DNA from: an uncultured Bacilli bacterium
GTDB lineage: Bacteria; Bacillota_I; Bacilli_A; ML615J-28; CAG-313
DNA length: 47,173 nt
Direction of reading: 5' to 3'
Assembly: GCA_949879765.1 (NCBI GenBank)
Contig: CATLBQ010000012.1
Location: forward strand, 1 to 47,173
In this document: positions 36,311 to 44,381 of the stretch, piece after piece
Position numbering within the stretch: the stretch's first letter is position 1
Layout of the letters: each line of letters opens with the position of its first letter
Notes under the pieces: generated by a model
What the model saw: only the letters and a program-made list of their open reading frames with translations
Database searches by the model: none
Told to the model about the DNA's origin: nothing
Program-made: the position numbers and the translations under genes

Positions 36311-36538
36311 ATGGTATTCGAAAAAGTACAACAAATCATTTCAAAAGAATTGAACATTGCTGAAGAAAAAATTACAATGGAAACTCACCTTGTAGATGAT
36401 TTAGGGGCAGATTCTTTAGATGCAGTAGAACTCATCATGGCATTAGAAGATGAATTTGGTCTTGAAGTAGATGATGAAGCTGCACAAGGTATGAAATATG
36501 TAAAGGATTTAGTAAACTATATCGAAGAACACAAATAG
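36311..36538 (+). CDS. acpP: Acyl carrier protein
   Basis: A 75-residue ACP that carries fatty-acid intermediates. The phosphopantetheine serine is S35 in LGADSLDAVE, with the acidic recognition helix after it. The ATG at 36311 has AGGAGGA upstream (36299-36305). The gene follows tex by 27 nt and ends at a terminator, before a FabT-like regulator with its own promoter. Confidence 0.95.
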   Translation: MVFEKVQQIISKELNIAEEKITMETHLVDDLGADSLDAVELIMALEDEFGLEVDDEAAQGMKYVKDLVNYIEEHK

Positions 36539-36545
36539 AACAAAA

Positions 36546-36576
36546 AGTACACCTTTCCTAGGTGTACTCTTTTTTA
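36546..36576 (+). terminator. Terminator of tex-acpP
   Basis: AGTACACCT (36546-36554) and AGGTGTACT (36560-36568) pair around TTCCT, followed by CTCTTTTTT. Confidence 0.85.
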
Positions 36577-36587
36577 GAATTATTTAG

Positions 36588-36617
36588 TTTGACATTAAAA
36601 ATAAATTGTTTTATAAT
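36588..36617 (+). promoter_or_regulatory. Consensus promoter with a FabT-box-like operator
   Basis: TTGACA (36589-36594), 17 bp, TATAAT (36612-36617), a perfect consensus. TTTGA-CAT-TAAAA (36588-36600) matches the TTTGA-N3-TCAAA palindrome known for FabT in 9 of 10 arm positions and covers the -35. This suggests autorepression. Confidence 0.7.
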
Positions 36618-36657
36618 ATAAATAGAAAAATTAGATCATCATAAAAGAGGTGGAAAA

Positions 36658-37590
36658 ATGGCTGAAGAAAAGGGAACAACAAGTAAAGTAAAAAAAGCAA
36701 CAACATCAAAAAAAGAAACAGGAACACTAAAGGAAGAGACCAAAAAAGAGGCAATTGCGAAAAAGACCACAACAACAAAAAATGTCAAGACAGAAGCGGC
36801 TAAATCAACTACAAAAAAATCAACGGCTAAAAAAACACCAGTTAAGCCCGCAGTCAATGTAAAACATATTACGTCTACGAAAATTGACCCAAGAACGGGT
36901 TTGGTTAAAACCACGACCAAAAAGCCAAAAGAAGAAAAAGTCGAAACCAAGCCAATTGTAGTTGAGGAAACACCCAAAAAGAAGGTAGTCAAAAAACGTC
37001 CGACAAAAAAGGCTCAAGAGTTAACAATTGAACCAGAAATCACTCAAAAGCCCAAAGAAATTGTTCGTCCTACACCGAAGAAAGCCAAACAATGGAATAA
37101 AGAAGAAAAACAATTGTTGAAGAAGTTGGATGAATCCTTTAGTACCGTGGCCAATATGACAATGGTCATTGAAGAGCGAACAATGGATAAAAAAAATATA
37201 CCAGATTTAACCATTGGTGAACTGCATTTAATAGAAATGGTCAATCGGTACAATAATAAACCGATGACACTCATTGCCAATCAGTTGCATATTACGGTAG
37301 GTGCTATGACCATTTGTCTCAATCGTTTGGTTCAAAAAGGTTATTTACTTAGAACCAGAGATGAAATGGACCGAAGAGTGATTTTACTGAGTGTGACTCC
37401 AGAAGGAAAAAAAGTATTGAAATTTCATAATAAATTTCACGATGACATTTTAGGAATTGTTTTAGATACAATTCCACTTGCCACAGCAGTCAAAGTCATG
37501 AATCAATTTGCTTATGTATTAGAATTGTATTATAATCCAAGTCTAGCTGAGGTAACTGAAAAAAAGACATCAAAAAAGGAGAAAAGATAG
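36658..37590 (+). CDS. FabT-like MarR repressor with a long lysine/threonine-rich N-terminal tail
   Basis: A 310-residue protein. Residues about 150-295 are a MarR winged-helix domain with DLTIGELHLIEMV, LHITVGAMTICLNRLVQKGY and MDRRVILLSVTPEGKK. The pattern is close to FabT, the repressor of fatty-acid synthesis in streptococci and lactococci. Residues 1-145 are low-complexity Lys, Thr, Ala and Pro, like histone H1 or bacterial H1-like tails, which FabT lacks. It sits after acpP and has a FabT-box-like site on its own promoter. The C-terminus is also Lys-rich. It directly abuts the aminopeptidase gene. Confidence 0.82.
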   Translation: MAEEKGTTSKVKKATTSKKETGTLKEETKKEAIAKKTTTTKNVKTEAAKSTTKKSTAKKTPVKPAVNVKHITSTKIDPRTGLVKTTTKKPKEEKVETKPIVVEETPKKKVVKKRPTKKAQELTIEPEITQKPKEIVRPTPKKAKQWNKEEKQLLKKLDESFSTVANMTMVIEERTMDKKNIPDLTIGELHLIEMVNRYNNKPMTLIANQLHITVGAMTICLNRLVQKGYLLRTRDEMDRRVILLSVTPEGKKVLKFHNKFHDDILGIVLDTIPLATAVKVMNQFAYVLELYYNPSLAEVTEKKTSKKEKR

Positions 37591-38850
37591 ATGAAACAGT
37601 TATATATTCAAAGAAGGAAAGCTTTGTTTGATCAATTGAAAGAACAATCCATTGTTATCCTTCATTCTGGTTTCCAACAATTCAAAACTGCTGATGCAGA
37701 ATATCCATTTGTTGTGAATCATAATTTTTACTATTTAACAGGAATGGATCAAGCCGATGTTACATTAGTAATCGGTAAATTTGCTGGAGAATACAAAGAA
37801 TGGTTATTTTTAGAAGCCATTGATGAAGTGATGGCCAAATGGGTAGGAAGAACGCTATCCAAAAAGGAGGCTTTTGAAATCTCGGGTATCAAAGAAGAAC
37901 AGATTTGTTACAATGATGACTTTAATCGTTTCCTCACTTCTACCCTACAACCTACCAGACATTTTGTTCATGTGGCAGATACTGTTTACTTGGATTTAGA
38001 GCGAAGACCACAGGCATTATACAATACATTTGCTTTGATGTTATCTAGACGAATTCGAAAAGAGTATCCAAGCATCAAAATCGAAAATGTTTACGCTACA
38101 CTCTTGCGTTTTAGAATGATCAAATCAGAAGCAGAAGTAAAGCTCATCCAGTCTTCCATTGGAACTACTCAACGGGCCATATACAATGTCATGAGACATG
38201 CCAAGCAGCATCAAGAAGAAAGCATTGCACAAGCTTATCATGATTTTGTGTTGACATCTGAAAAGAAAATCAATTCATTTGAAGCGATTGTTGCGGCAGG
38301 AAAAAATGCAACCGTATTACACTATGTTGCCAACAATTGTCCCATTGAAGACAATAGTTTGATGTTAATGGATGTAGGGTGTTATACAGAACACTACTCT
38401 TCTGATATTTCTAGAACATTTCCTGTGAGTGGGACATTTACTCCTCGTCAAAAAGAAGTATATGAAGTAGTACTAGATTGTAATAAAAAGTGCATTGCTT
38501 ATGCAAAAGCAGGAATGAGTTGGAAAACCCTTAATGATTATGCAAAAGAGTTGCTTGCGGCTGGATGCAAAAAATTAGGATTAATTCAAGAAGATAGTGA
38601 ATTATCGAAATACTATTTCCATTCGATTGGACATTCATTAGGACTAGATGTTCATGATCCGTCTATTGACAATCTAGGATTACTAGAAGGAATGGTCATC
38701 ACCATTGAACCAGGACTATATATTGCAGAAGAAGGCATTGGCATTCGAATTGAAGATGATATTCAAATTACCAAAGATAAAGCCATTGTATTATCCAGTG
38801 ATATCATCAAAGAAGTCAAAGATATTGAAGCAATGATGCGTCAAAATTAA
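37591..38850 (+). CDS. Xaa-Pro aminopeptidase (M24B, aminopeptidase P)
   Basis: A 419-residue enzyme with an AMP_N domain (about residues 1-130) and the pita-bread M24 fold. The five metal ligands are visible: D261 and D272 (LMDVGCYTEHYSSD), H348 (HSIGHSLG), E373 (TIEPG) and E388 (IRIED). It removes N-terminal residues before proline. The ATG follows the FabT-like stop directly with GGAGAA inside the preceding gene, so translation is coupled. Confidence 0.9.
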   Translation: MKQLYIQRRKALFDQLKEQSIVILHSGFQQFKTADAEYPFVVNHNFYYLTGMDQADVTLVIGKFAGEYKEWLFLEAIDEVMAKWVGRTLSKKEAFEISGIKEEQICYNDDFNRFLTSTLQPTRHFVHVADTVYLDLERRPQALYNTFALMLSRRIRKEYPSIKIENVYATLLRFRMIKSEAEVKLIQSSIGTTQRAIYNVMRHAKQHQEESIAQAYHDFVLTSEKKINSFEAIVAAGKNATVLHYVANNCPIEDNSLMLMDVGCYTEHYSSDISRTFPVSGTFTPRQKEVYEVVLDCNKKCIAYAKAGMSWKTLNDYAKELLAAGCKKLGLIQEDSELSKYYFHSIGHSLGLDVHDPSIDNLGLLEGMVITIEPGLYIAEEGIGIRIEDDIQITKDKAIVLSSDIIKEVKDIEAMMRQN

Positions 38851-38855
38851 AAATC

Positions 38856-38893
38856 AAAGAGTTTGAATCAAGTTAAAATTCAAACTCTTTTTT
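38856..38893 (+). terminator. Rho-independent terminator
   Basis: AAAGAGTTTGAAT (38856-38868) pairs with ATTCAAACTCTTT (38878-38890), followed by T. Confidence 0.85.
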
Positions 38894-38919
38894 GTATGGA
38901 AATGATAAAAACATAAAAT
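38892..38919 (+). promoter_or_regulatory. Candidate promoter of yihY
   Basis: TTGTAT (38892-38897), 16 bp, TAAAAT (38914-38919). The predicted start near 38926 is only about 3 nt before the ATG at 38929, and no SD precedes it. Confidence 0.4.
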
Positions 38920-38928
38920 ACTATACAT

Positions 38929-39678
38929 ATGAAAGCAAAAATAAAGGTTTACATTAAGCAAATTCAATATCTTAACCAAAAAATGAAATTATCGGTTTTT
39001 TCTGCGAGTCTTGTTTTTTATTTACTTCTCACCATCATCCCTTTTGGAGAACTGATTCAGTATATGCTTTGGAAAATTGGGGTAACAGAAGCAGAAGGGA
39101 ATCTCTTTTTATTTACCAACGGGATTATTCCATCGATTTTATTGCTGATTCAACTCATTTGGGTAGCATCTAAATTGTTACATACGCTTCACTTGATTTC
39201 TGATTTGATGTACTATGATGTGAAAGAAAGATCCCATTTGAAACTAAGAATTTTATCCTTTGTGTATATGGTGGGCATATTGGTTGTGACGATACTGCTC
39301 ATTCTCATCTTATTTTATATTTCTCATATCAAGGATACTTTTCCCTGGGCGATTCGTTTTATTATTTCGTTTATTGAATTTTTGTTTCCTTTTCTGTGGC
39401 TCAATGTTTTATTTTTATTAATTTACAAATATGTGATTCCTATTCCCATTCGTTTTCAAGAAACGCTTCCGACTTCCTTAGTCACATCCTTTTTCATTTA
39501 TATTTTATTACGACTGTATCAAGAAATTGTTTATGGGTACTTTCTAACTAAGTATCAAACAGTATATGGAAATTTTGCTTCAACCATTAGTTTTTTGGTT
39601 TGGTTATATCTCACTTGCTATATTTTTCTAATGGGAATGGTGTATTTATTCGTCAAAAATAAGTATAAAAAAACTTAA
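38929..39678 (+). CDS. YihY/UPF0761 family membrane protein
   Basis: A 249-residue integral membrane protein with about six helices. The N-terminal LSVFSASLVFYLLLTIIPFGE and the later SFLVWLYLTCYIFLMG are typical of the YihY (formerly RNase BN) family, function unclear. No Shine-Dalgarno sequence lies before the ATG, and the likely promoter would give an almost leaderless mRNA. It is followed by pdaA with a separate sporulation-type promoter. Confidence 0.8.
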   Translation: MKAKIKVYIKQIQYLNQKMKLSVFSASLVFYLLLTIIPFGELIQYMLWKIGVTEAEGNLFLFTNGIIPSILLLIQLIWVASKLLHTLHLISDLMYYDVKERSHLKLRILSFVYMVGILVVTILLILILFYISHIKDTFPWAIRFIISFIEFLFPFLWLNVLFLLIYKYVIPIPIRFQETLPTSLVTSFFIYILLRLYQEIVYGYFLTKYQTVYGNFASTISFLVWLYLTCYIFLMGMVYLFVKNKYKKT

Positions 39679-39692
39679 GTAAACATATACTA
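39663..39692 (+). promoter_or_regulatory. Putative SigG-type promoter of pdaA
   Basis: GTATA (39663-39667), 18 bp, TATACTA (39686-39692), 6 of 7 to CATNMTA. It overlaps the end of yihY. pdaA is SigG-dependent in B. subtilis. Confidence 0.45.
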
Positions 39693-39715
39693 TTCTTGGA
39701 CATGAAAGAGGTGCA

Positions 39716-40471
39716 ATGATGAAAGGATATATTCGATTCCTTACGGTTGCATTGGTCATGTTCACCATATTTTTCACAACAACCTTAATAAAAGCCGAAG
39801 CGAGTGGTTGGGGCTTTAGAAGAAATGGCGAGCACCTTGTACCTGAAATTGGGAAATACCAAGAGATTTTAAAAGGTACAAATAGTTATTATGTGGGAAG
39901 TGACCCAAGTAGTATATACTTGACGTTTGATGCGGGATACGATAACGGAAATTTAAGTGGTATCTTAGATACGCTGAAAGAAAAAGAAGTGAAGGCCACC
40001 TTTTTTGTTACAGGAGACTTTGTAAAAAGATTTCCTGAGTTAACATTACGGTTAGTACAAGAAGGTCACGCGGTGGCCAATCATTCGTATTCACATAAAC
40101 GAATGACGAGTCTATCTAAAGACGATCTTGAAAGTGATATTAAAAAATTAGAAGACACTTTCTATAATTTAACCAATACTACGATGCCTGCATATTTTAG
40201 ACCCCCAGAAGGTGATTTTGACCGAAAATCCTTAGAATATTTAACACAAATGGGTTACAAGACGGTATTTTGGTCAATAGCCTATAAAGATTGGGATACG
40301 AACAATCAAAAAGGTGCTGATAGTTGCGTGAAGACGATTATGGATAATCTCCATGATGGCGCAATTATCTTAATGCATAGTGTATCAAGTAGTAACAATG
40401 AAGCGTTACCACGCGTGATTGATGCAATTCATGAGAAAGGGTATACTTTCAAAACGGTATTAGATTTATAA
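39716..40471 (+). CDS. pdaA: Delta-lactam-forming N-acetylmuramic acid deacetylase PdaA
   Basis: A 251-residue exported NodB-domain deacetylase. A signal sequence (about residues 1-28) is followed by the PdaA-specific GWGFRRNGEHLVPEIGKYQ. Active-site motifs are TFDAGYDNG (D72; Ala at 73 where most NodB enzymes have the metal Asp and PdaA has Asn), NHSYSH (H123, H127), FRPPEG and LMHS (H221). PdaA acts on stripped muramic acid to make the spore cortex muramic delta-lactam. AGAGGTG precedes the ATG. A SigG-like promoter and a terminator frame the gene. Confidence 0.88.
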   Translation: MMKGYIRFLTVALVMFTIFFTTTLIKAEASGWGFRRNGEHLVPEIGKYQEILKGTNSYYVGSDPSSIYLTFDAGYDNGNLSGILDTLKEKEVKATFFVTGDFVKRFPELTLRLVQEGHAVANHSYSHKRMTSLSKDDLESDIKKLEDTFYNLTNTTMPAYFRPPEGDFDRKSLEYLTQMGYKTVFWSIAYKDWDTNNQKGADSCVKTIMDNLHDGAIILMHSVSSSNNEALPRVIDAIHEKGYTFKTVLDL

Positions 40472-40481
40472 GGTTGGAAAA

Positions 40482-40512
40482 AGTGCTAAAGTAAAGCTTT
40501 AGCACTCTTTTT
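40482..40512 (+). terminator. Terminator of pdaA
   Basis: AGTGCTAAAG (40482-40491) and CTTTAGCACT (40497-40506) pair around TAAAG, then CTTTTTT. Confidence 0.85.
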
Positions 40513-40686
40513 TATATATTATGTATAATACAAATTTTTTGATATTTTTTCAATTTATAACACAATTCGACAAAAAATAACGGTGCAATGATGTAAGATA
40601 TAGTTAGAAATATAAAGGGGAGGGGGGGAGATACCAATGGGCTAGTTAGATTTGCATCAAAATATTTATAGGGGAGGAAAGAAAAA

Positions 40687-41466
40687 ATGAAATTAATTAA
40701 AAAATTATTTGTATTCAGTATGATGCCATTGATGATGGCAATATTGTGCCTTGGTGCATTCAAGGCGGATGCAGCAAAGAGTTCGACCTATACCAATTGG
40801 GTATTAAAGTTTAACCAAGGAGGAACGATGGAAATCTATAATGATTCACAATCTGTTTCTGTGCTTTCAACTGGATTTTCTATCCAATTTAATTATCTTC
40901 CTGGTGGACATAGTACAATGGGAAAATACTCTTTGTATAAAGTAGTAAACAATTATTTGGTACCTGTTGCTACCAATCAAGGACTTCCAAATGAAGAAGA
41001 CCCAGTTGTATTTGATCAAACAGGAACATTTGTTCTTCGTGGTTCCTCATATACACTTGATGAAAATCAAAATTGGGTAAAATTTGGAGAAGATTGCGAT
41101 TATCGTTTTAGTGTAGTTAATCCAACGACAGAGTACACCAACTGGAATGTAAATGGTTTTGCCATTGGAAAAAACACTGCACCACTCACAACTAAGTCAT
41201 CTAATGGTTTTTCCATCTACTTTGATTTTCTTCCTGGTGGACATATGACAATGGGAAAATATTCATTATATAAAGTAGAAAATGGTATTTTGGAGCCTAT
41301 TGCATTGAATCAAAGTGTACCAAATGAAGATGAAGCAGTTCATTATGATTTATATGGTACATTTCTACTTATTGGGGAAAGTTACCAATATACATTTATA
41401 GAAGATAGTGAAGGATGGATAAAGTTTGGTAATGATTGTAACTTTACTTTTACCATTGAAAAATAA
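40687..41466 (+). CDS. Secreted protein of two tandem repeats, unknown function
   Basis: A 259-residue exported protein. A signal peptide (about residues 1-29) is probably cleaved near ADA/AK. The rest is two homologous units of about 110 residues (35-143 and 150-257), each with YTNW at the start, GFSI, FLPGGHxTMGKYSLYKV, NQ..PNE, and W(V/I)KFG..C at the end. Each unit has one Cys in an equivalent place (C137 and C251). I recognise no family. It has no lipobox, sortase motif or anchor after the signal. GGGGAGGAAAG precedes the ATG, and a G-rich tract lies further upstream. Confidence 0.8.
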   Translation: MKLIKKLFVFSMMPLMMAILCLGAFKADAAKSSTYTNWVLKFNQGGTMEIYNDSQSVSVLSTGFSIQFNYLPGGHSTMGKYSLYKVVNNYLVPVATNQGLPNEEDPVVFDQTGTFVLRGSSYTLDENQNWVKFGEDCDYRFSVVNPTTEYTNWNVNGFAIGKNTAPLTTKSSNGFSIYFDFLPGGHMTMGKYSLYKVENGILEPIALNQSVPNEDEAVHYDLYGTFLLIGESYQYTFIEDSEGWIKFGNDCNFTFTIEK

Positions 41467-41536
41467 CTAATATAGGATGAGTGTCAGTCTGCTATTTGAT
41501 AAATGACCAAACCGTTTAGCAGATACATAGATATAA

Positions 41537-41572
41537 AAAAGGAGATACCAAAATCGTATCTCCTTTTGTTTT
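41537..41572. terminator. Bidirectional terminator
   Basis: AAAAGGAGATAC (41537-41548) pairs with GTATCTCCTTTT (41556-41567) with A and T runs on both sides. It serves both the secreted-repeat gene and the convergent InlB-like gene. Confidence 0.85.
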
Positions 41573-42282
41573 TAAGCCCAAGTGGCTTTTAAAGTAATTG
41601 CACCAACGGGTTCTCTTCTTACATTTTTCAAAAAACGCATAGCGCTATCACCCGTTTCTGTTTTACCATTATACGTAATAATCCATCCTGTAAAACGATA
41701 TCCTTCTTTTACAGGTTCATTGATGGTAATACCATTACGCATCATCAAACTTTCTAATTCAGTAGGGGTTAATCCACCCGTTTGAGCATTTTTATTGGCC
41801 TCAATTTCACGAGCGGTTGGTTCATGAATGACTGTATAAGATGCAGGATTGGTTACATCCTCAGGAAGTGTTCCACCATCATAATCATAGGTAATTTCAT
41901 AAGGATGTGGTTCCCAAATCGCAAATAGAGTCGTAGACTTTTCAAATACATGGGTAGATAGGTCAAGTGGTGTACCACTACCTTCTTTGTTATCAAACCA
42001 ACCATAAAAGTCATAATGCTCTCTTTCCAAAAGCGATACATCTGGTGCATTGATGGTGCCGTCTTCTTTGATCAATTCGGAATTTAATTTAAAACCAGTT
42101 AAACCAGGGGCACTAAAACTGACTCTTTTTGGTGATTGAAAGCCAACGATGGCAAGCACCAATAAACCGACAAAGACCACACTGATGGTTACAATGGTAA
42201 AGATACGCTTTTTGCCCATTTTGGGTTTATTTTCATTGGATTTGGATTTTTTTTCTAATACTTCATTTTGGATTTCTTCCAT
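41572..42282 (-). CDS. Membrane-anchored InlB B-repeat-like protein
   Basis: A 236-residue protein. A charged cytoplasmic N-terminus (1-24), a single membrane helix (about 27-48) and an extracytoplasmic part with two Listeria-Bacteroides/InlB B-type beta-grasp repeats follow (HYDFYGWFD...LFAIWE and YEITYDYDGG...GYRFTGW...LKATWA). There is no LPxTG motif or lipobox; it is anchored by its own N-terminal helix, facing outward. A role in the envelope or adhesion is possible but not shown. The gene is divergent from the RlmCD-type gene. Confidence 0.78.
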   Translation of the reverse strand: MEEIQNEVLEKKSKSNENKPKMGKKRIFTIVTISVVFVGLLVLAIVGFQSPKRVSFSAPGLTGFKLNSELIKEDGTINAPDVSLLEREHYDFYGWFDNKEGSGTPLDLSTHVFEKSTTLFAIWEPHPYEITYDYDGGTLPEDVTNPASYTVIHEPTAREIEANKNAQTGGLTPTELESLMMRNGITINEPVKEGYRFTGWIITYNGKTETGDSAMRFLKNVRREPVGAITLKATWA

Positions 42283-42373
42283 TTGATTACCTCCATTATC
42301 AATTGTGTATTATATCATAAAGTTTCGATTTTCGCAATATAAAACCATTAAACTTTATTTAAATTTCAGAATA

Positions 42374-42382
42374 TGGTATAAT
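42374..42382 (+). promoter_or_regulatory. Extended -10 promoter of the rRNA methylase
   Basis: TGG then TATAAT (42377-42382), with no clear -35. It gives a leader of about 38 nt to the ATG at 42427. Confidence 0.45.
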
Positions 42383-42426
42383 ACATACGTAAAAATGAAA
42401 AAATTGTAGAAGGAGTGTAGCAAAAT

Positions 42427-43797
42427 ATGGTTACAAATGTAGTAGCAAAAAATCAAGAAATTCTATTGACCATCAAGCGAATTGGAATTAATGGAGAAGG
42501 TATCGGGTATTATAAACGATTGGCCATCTTTGTTGAAGGGGCGTTACCCGGAGAAGAAGCAGTAGTCAAAATTACGGAAGTCAATGCGCAATTTGCTAGG
42601 GCCGACTTGGTGCGCATCAAAAAAGAAAAATCTAAAGATCGCATTACACCCGTTTGTCCTTATTATGAAAAGTGTGGTGGATGTCAGTTGCAACATGTGG
42701 CTTATCCTGCCCAGTTGGCTTTCAAAAAGGAAATTGTCAAGTCTTCTTTTGACAAATATTATGATGGCGTATTAAATGAAAAAGTATTAAAAGATACCAT
42801 AGGAATGGAAGAACCATACAATTACCGAAATAAAGTCAAATTACCCGTACGTTATGATGGAGAAACCCTTGTGACAGGTTTATATAAAGCAGATACCAAT
42901 CAACTGGTGTATATTGATCAGTGTTGGATTGAAAAAAAGGATATCCGCCTGGCAATAGATGAAATTTGTCAGTACCTGACCCGCCATCAAGTGATTGCTT
43001 ATAATCCTAGACTTCATGATGGTGTACTGCGCCATATTGTTGCTAGAAGTTCATCCTATACGCAAGAGATTCAAGTGACTTTGATTCTATACAAAAGGGA
43101 TCAAAGAACCATCAATATTGCCAAAGATTTGCTTCATATTCCCCATATAGAAAGTGTATATGTTAGTATCAATCCTGATGTAGAATCCATTGAAAACTTT
43201 GGAACGGAGACCTTTAAAGTTGCGGGAAAAGACACCATTACCGAACAATTAGGAGATTATACCTTTAACCTCCTTCCTACTGCTTTCTTTCAGTTGAATC
43301 TCAAACAAACCGAAAAATTGTATACGGAAATTGTTAAAGTAGCCAAGCTTAAAGGATATGAAAAAGTAGTCGATGGCTATTGTGGCGTAGGAACCATTGG
43401 TCTTTGGTTATCGAAATATGCCAAAGAAGTACGGGGTATTGATGCCAATAAAGAAGCTATCACCAATGCCAATCACAATGTCAAAGAAAATCACATCCAA
43501 AATGCACACTTTTATAGTGGCAGTATGCTTGCTTACTTAAGCAAATGGGAAAAAGAAGGCTTTACTCCAGATGTGCTAGTAGTTGATCCACCCAGAGTCG
43601 GAATGGAACTCAAATTGATTCACTATTTACAAGAACATCCTGTTAAAAAAATCATTTATGTATCTTGTAATCCGTCTACCCTTGCAAAAAATTGTAATCA
43701 CTTACAGAAGAAATATCACATCTTATCTATCCAACCACTGGACATGTTTCCTCAAACTGCCAATACAGAGTGTGTCGTTTGTCTTGAAAGAAGATAG
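42427..43797 (+). CDS. 23S rRNA (uracil-C5)-methyltransferase RlmCD type
   Basis: A 456-residue enzyme with an N-terminal TRAM domain (about residues 8-64), Fe-S cysteines C77, C83 and C86 (CPYYEKCGGCQLQH), and a SAM methyltransferase domain with YCGVGTIGLWL, DPPR and the catalytic Cys in VSCNPSTLAKN. It methylates uridines in 23S rRNA; RlmCD does both U747 and U1939 in Bacillus, but the exact target cannot be read from the sequence. AAGGAG lies 11 nt before the ATG. Confidence 0.9.
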   Translation: MVTNVVAKNQEILLTIKRIGINGEGIGYYKRLAIFVEGALPGEEAVVKITEVNAQFARADLVRIKKEKSKDRITPVCPYYEKCGGCQLQHVAYPAQLAFKKEIVKSSFDKYYDGVLNEKVLKDTIGMEEPYNYRNKVKLPVRYDGETLVTGLYKADTNQLVYIDQCWIEKKDIRLAIDEICQYLTRHQVIAYNPRLHDGVLRHIVARSSSYTQEIQVTLILYKRDQRTINIAKDLLHIPHIESVYVSINPDVESIENFGTETFKVAGKDTITEQLGDYTFNLLPTAFFQLNLKQTEKLYTEIVKVAKLKGYEKVVDGYCGVGTIGLWLSKYAKEVRGIDANKEAITNANHNVKENHIQNAHFYSGSMLAYLSKWEKEGFTPDVLVVDPPRVGMELKLIHYLQEHPVKKIIYVSCNPSTLAKNCNHLQKKYHILSIQPLDMFPQTANTECVVCLERR

Positions 43798-43826
43798 CCT
43801 AAATTATGCAATAATAAGTAAAAAAT

Positions 43827-43876
43827 AAGGTAATTTTGAATAATCTCGTTATTGAGAGCATCAAAATTGCCTTTTT
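43827..43876 (+). terminator. Terminator of the rRNA methylase gene
   Basis: AAGGTAATTTTGA (43827-43839) pairs with TCAAAATTGCCTT (43861-43873) with a T-G pair, then T. Confidence 0.8.
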
Positions 43877-43994
43877 TCATATACCTTCTATGAGCTTAAT
43901 CTAGGATTAAGAATACCCAAAGTCCAAGTCTGGGGGAACATAACAATGAGTTTTTATATTAGAATCTGTAGGGGTCTACCCTTATAATAAATCT

Positions 43995-44026
43995 ATTAGT
44001 CTTCTATAAAAGAGGGCTAATTTTTA
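43995..44026 (+). terminator. Terminator-like hairpin without a gene
   Basis: An 11-bp stem with G-U pairs (ATTAGTCTTCT 43995-44005 with AGAGGGCTAAT 44011-44021), followed by T. There is no gene directly upstream, which suggests a lost gene or a small RNA. Confidence 0.45.
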
Positions 44027-44122
44027 ATTTTTTAGAGTATTTAATCCAATTATGGTTAGAATATCCTATTTTTTATGCGTTTATGCAACATCTTGTATTA
44101 ATAAATAGGTAAGACTAACCAT

Positions 44123-44155
44123 GGATTTGAACCATTATCTTACAGGATTCGAACT
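44123..44155 (-). other. tRNA T-arm-like fragments
   Basis: On the minus strand two segments resemble tRNA T-arms: GGTTCAAATCC (44133-44123), with a partial flanking stem, and AGTTCGAATCCT (44155-44144). No D-arm, anticodon arm or acceptor stem is present. They may be decayed tRNA 3' ends or old attachment sites (inference). Confidence 0.35.
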
Positions 44156-44346
44156 AGTAAGGGATAATAAATTAACATAGAAAAGTTTGACTTTTATACA
44201 CTCATTCGTTTATTATTTCAAATAGTAAAAATAAATGAGGAAATATTGTGGGATTGGAGTAGTGGATTATATCATTATTGCCAAAACGTATACTTAAGAC
44301 ATCATCATAAAATAATCACATGAATAAAAAAATTTTATACAAACGA

Positions 44347-44375
44347 TTGAATATATTTCCAATATGTGGTAAGAT
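44347..44375 (+). promoter_or_regulatory. Promoter of a possible small RNA
   Basis: TTGAAT (44347-44352), 17 bp, TAAGAT (44370-44375), extended -10 TGG. It has no gene of normal length downstream before a terminator at 44439. Confidence 0.5.
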
Positions 44376-44381
44376 GTATAT

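Noticed and set aside
36639-36992. A long minus-strand frame opposite the lysine-rich tail
   Set aside because: It is the complement of a low-complexity AAA/ACA-rich region, which naturally lacks stops on the other strand.
44100-44170. A functional tRNA gene
   Set aside because: Only T-arm-like segments are present; no acceptor, D or anticodon arm can be built.
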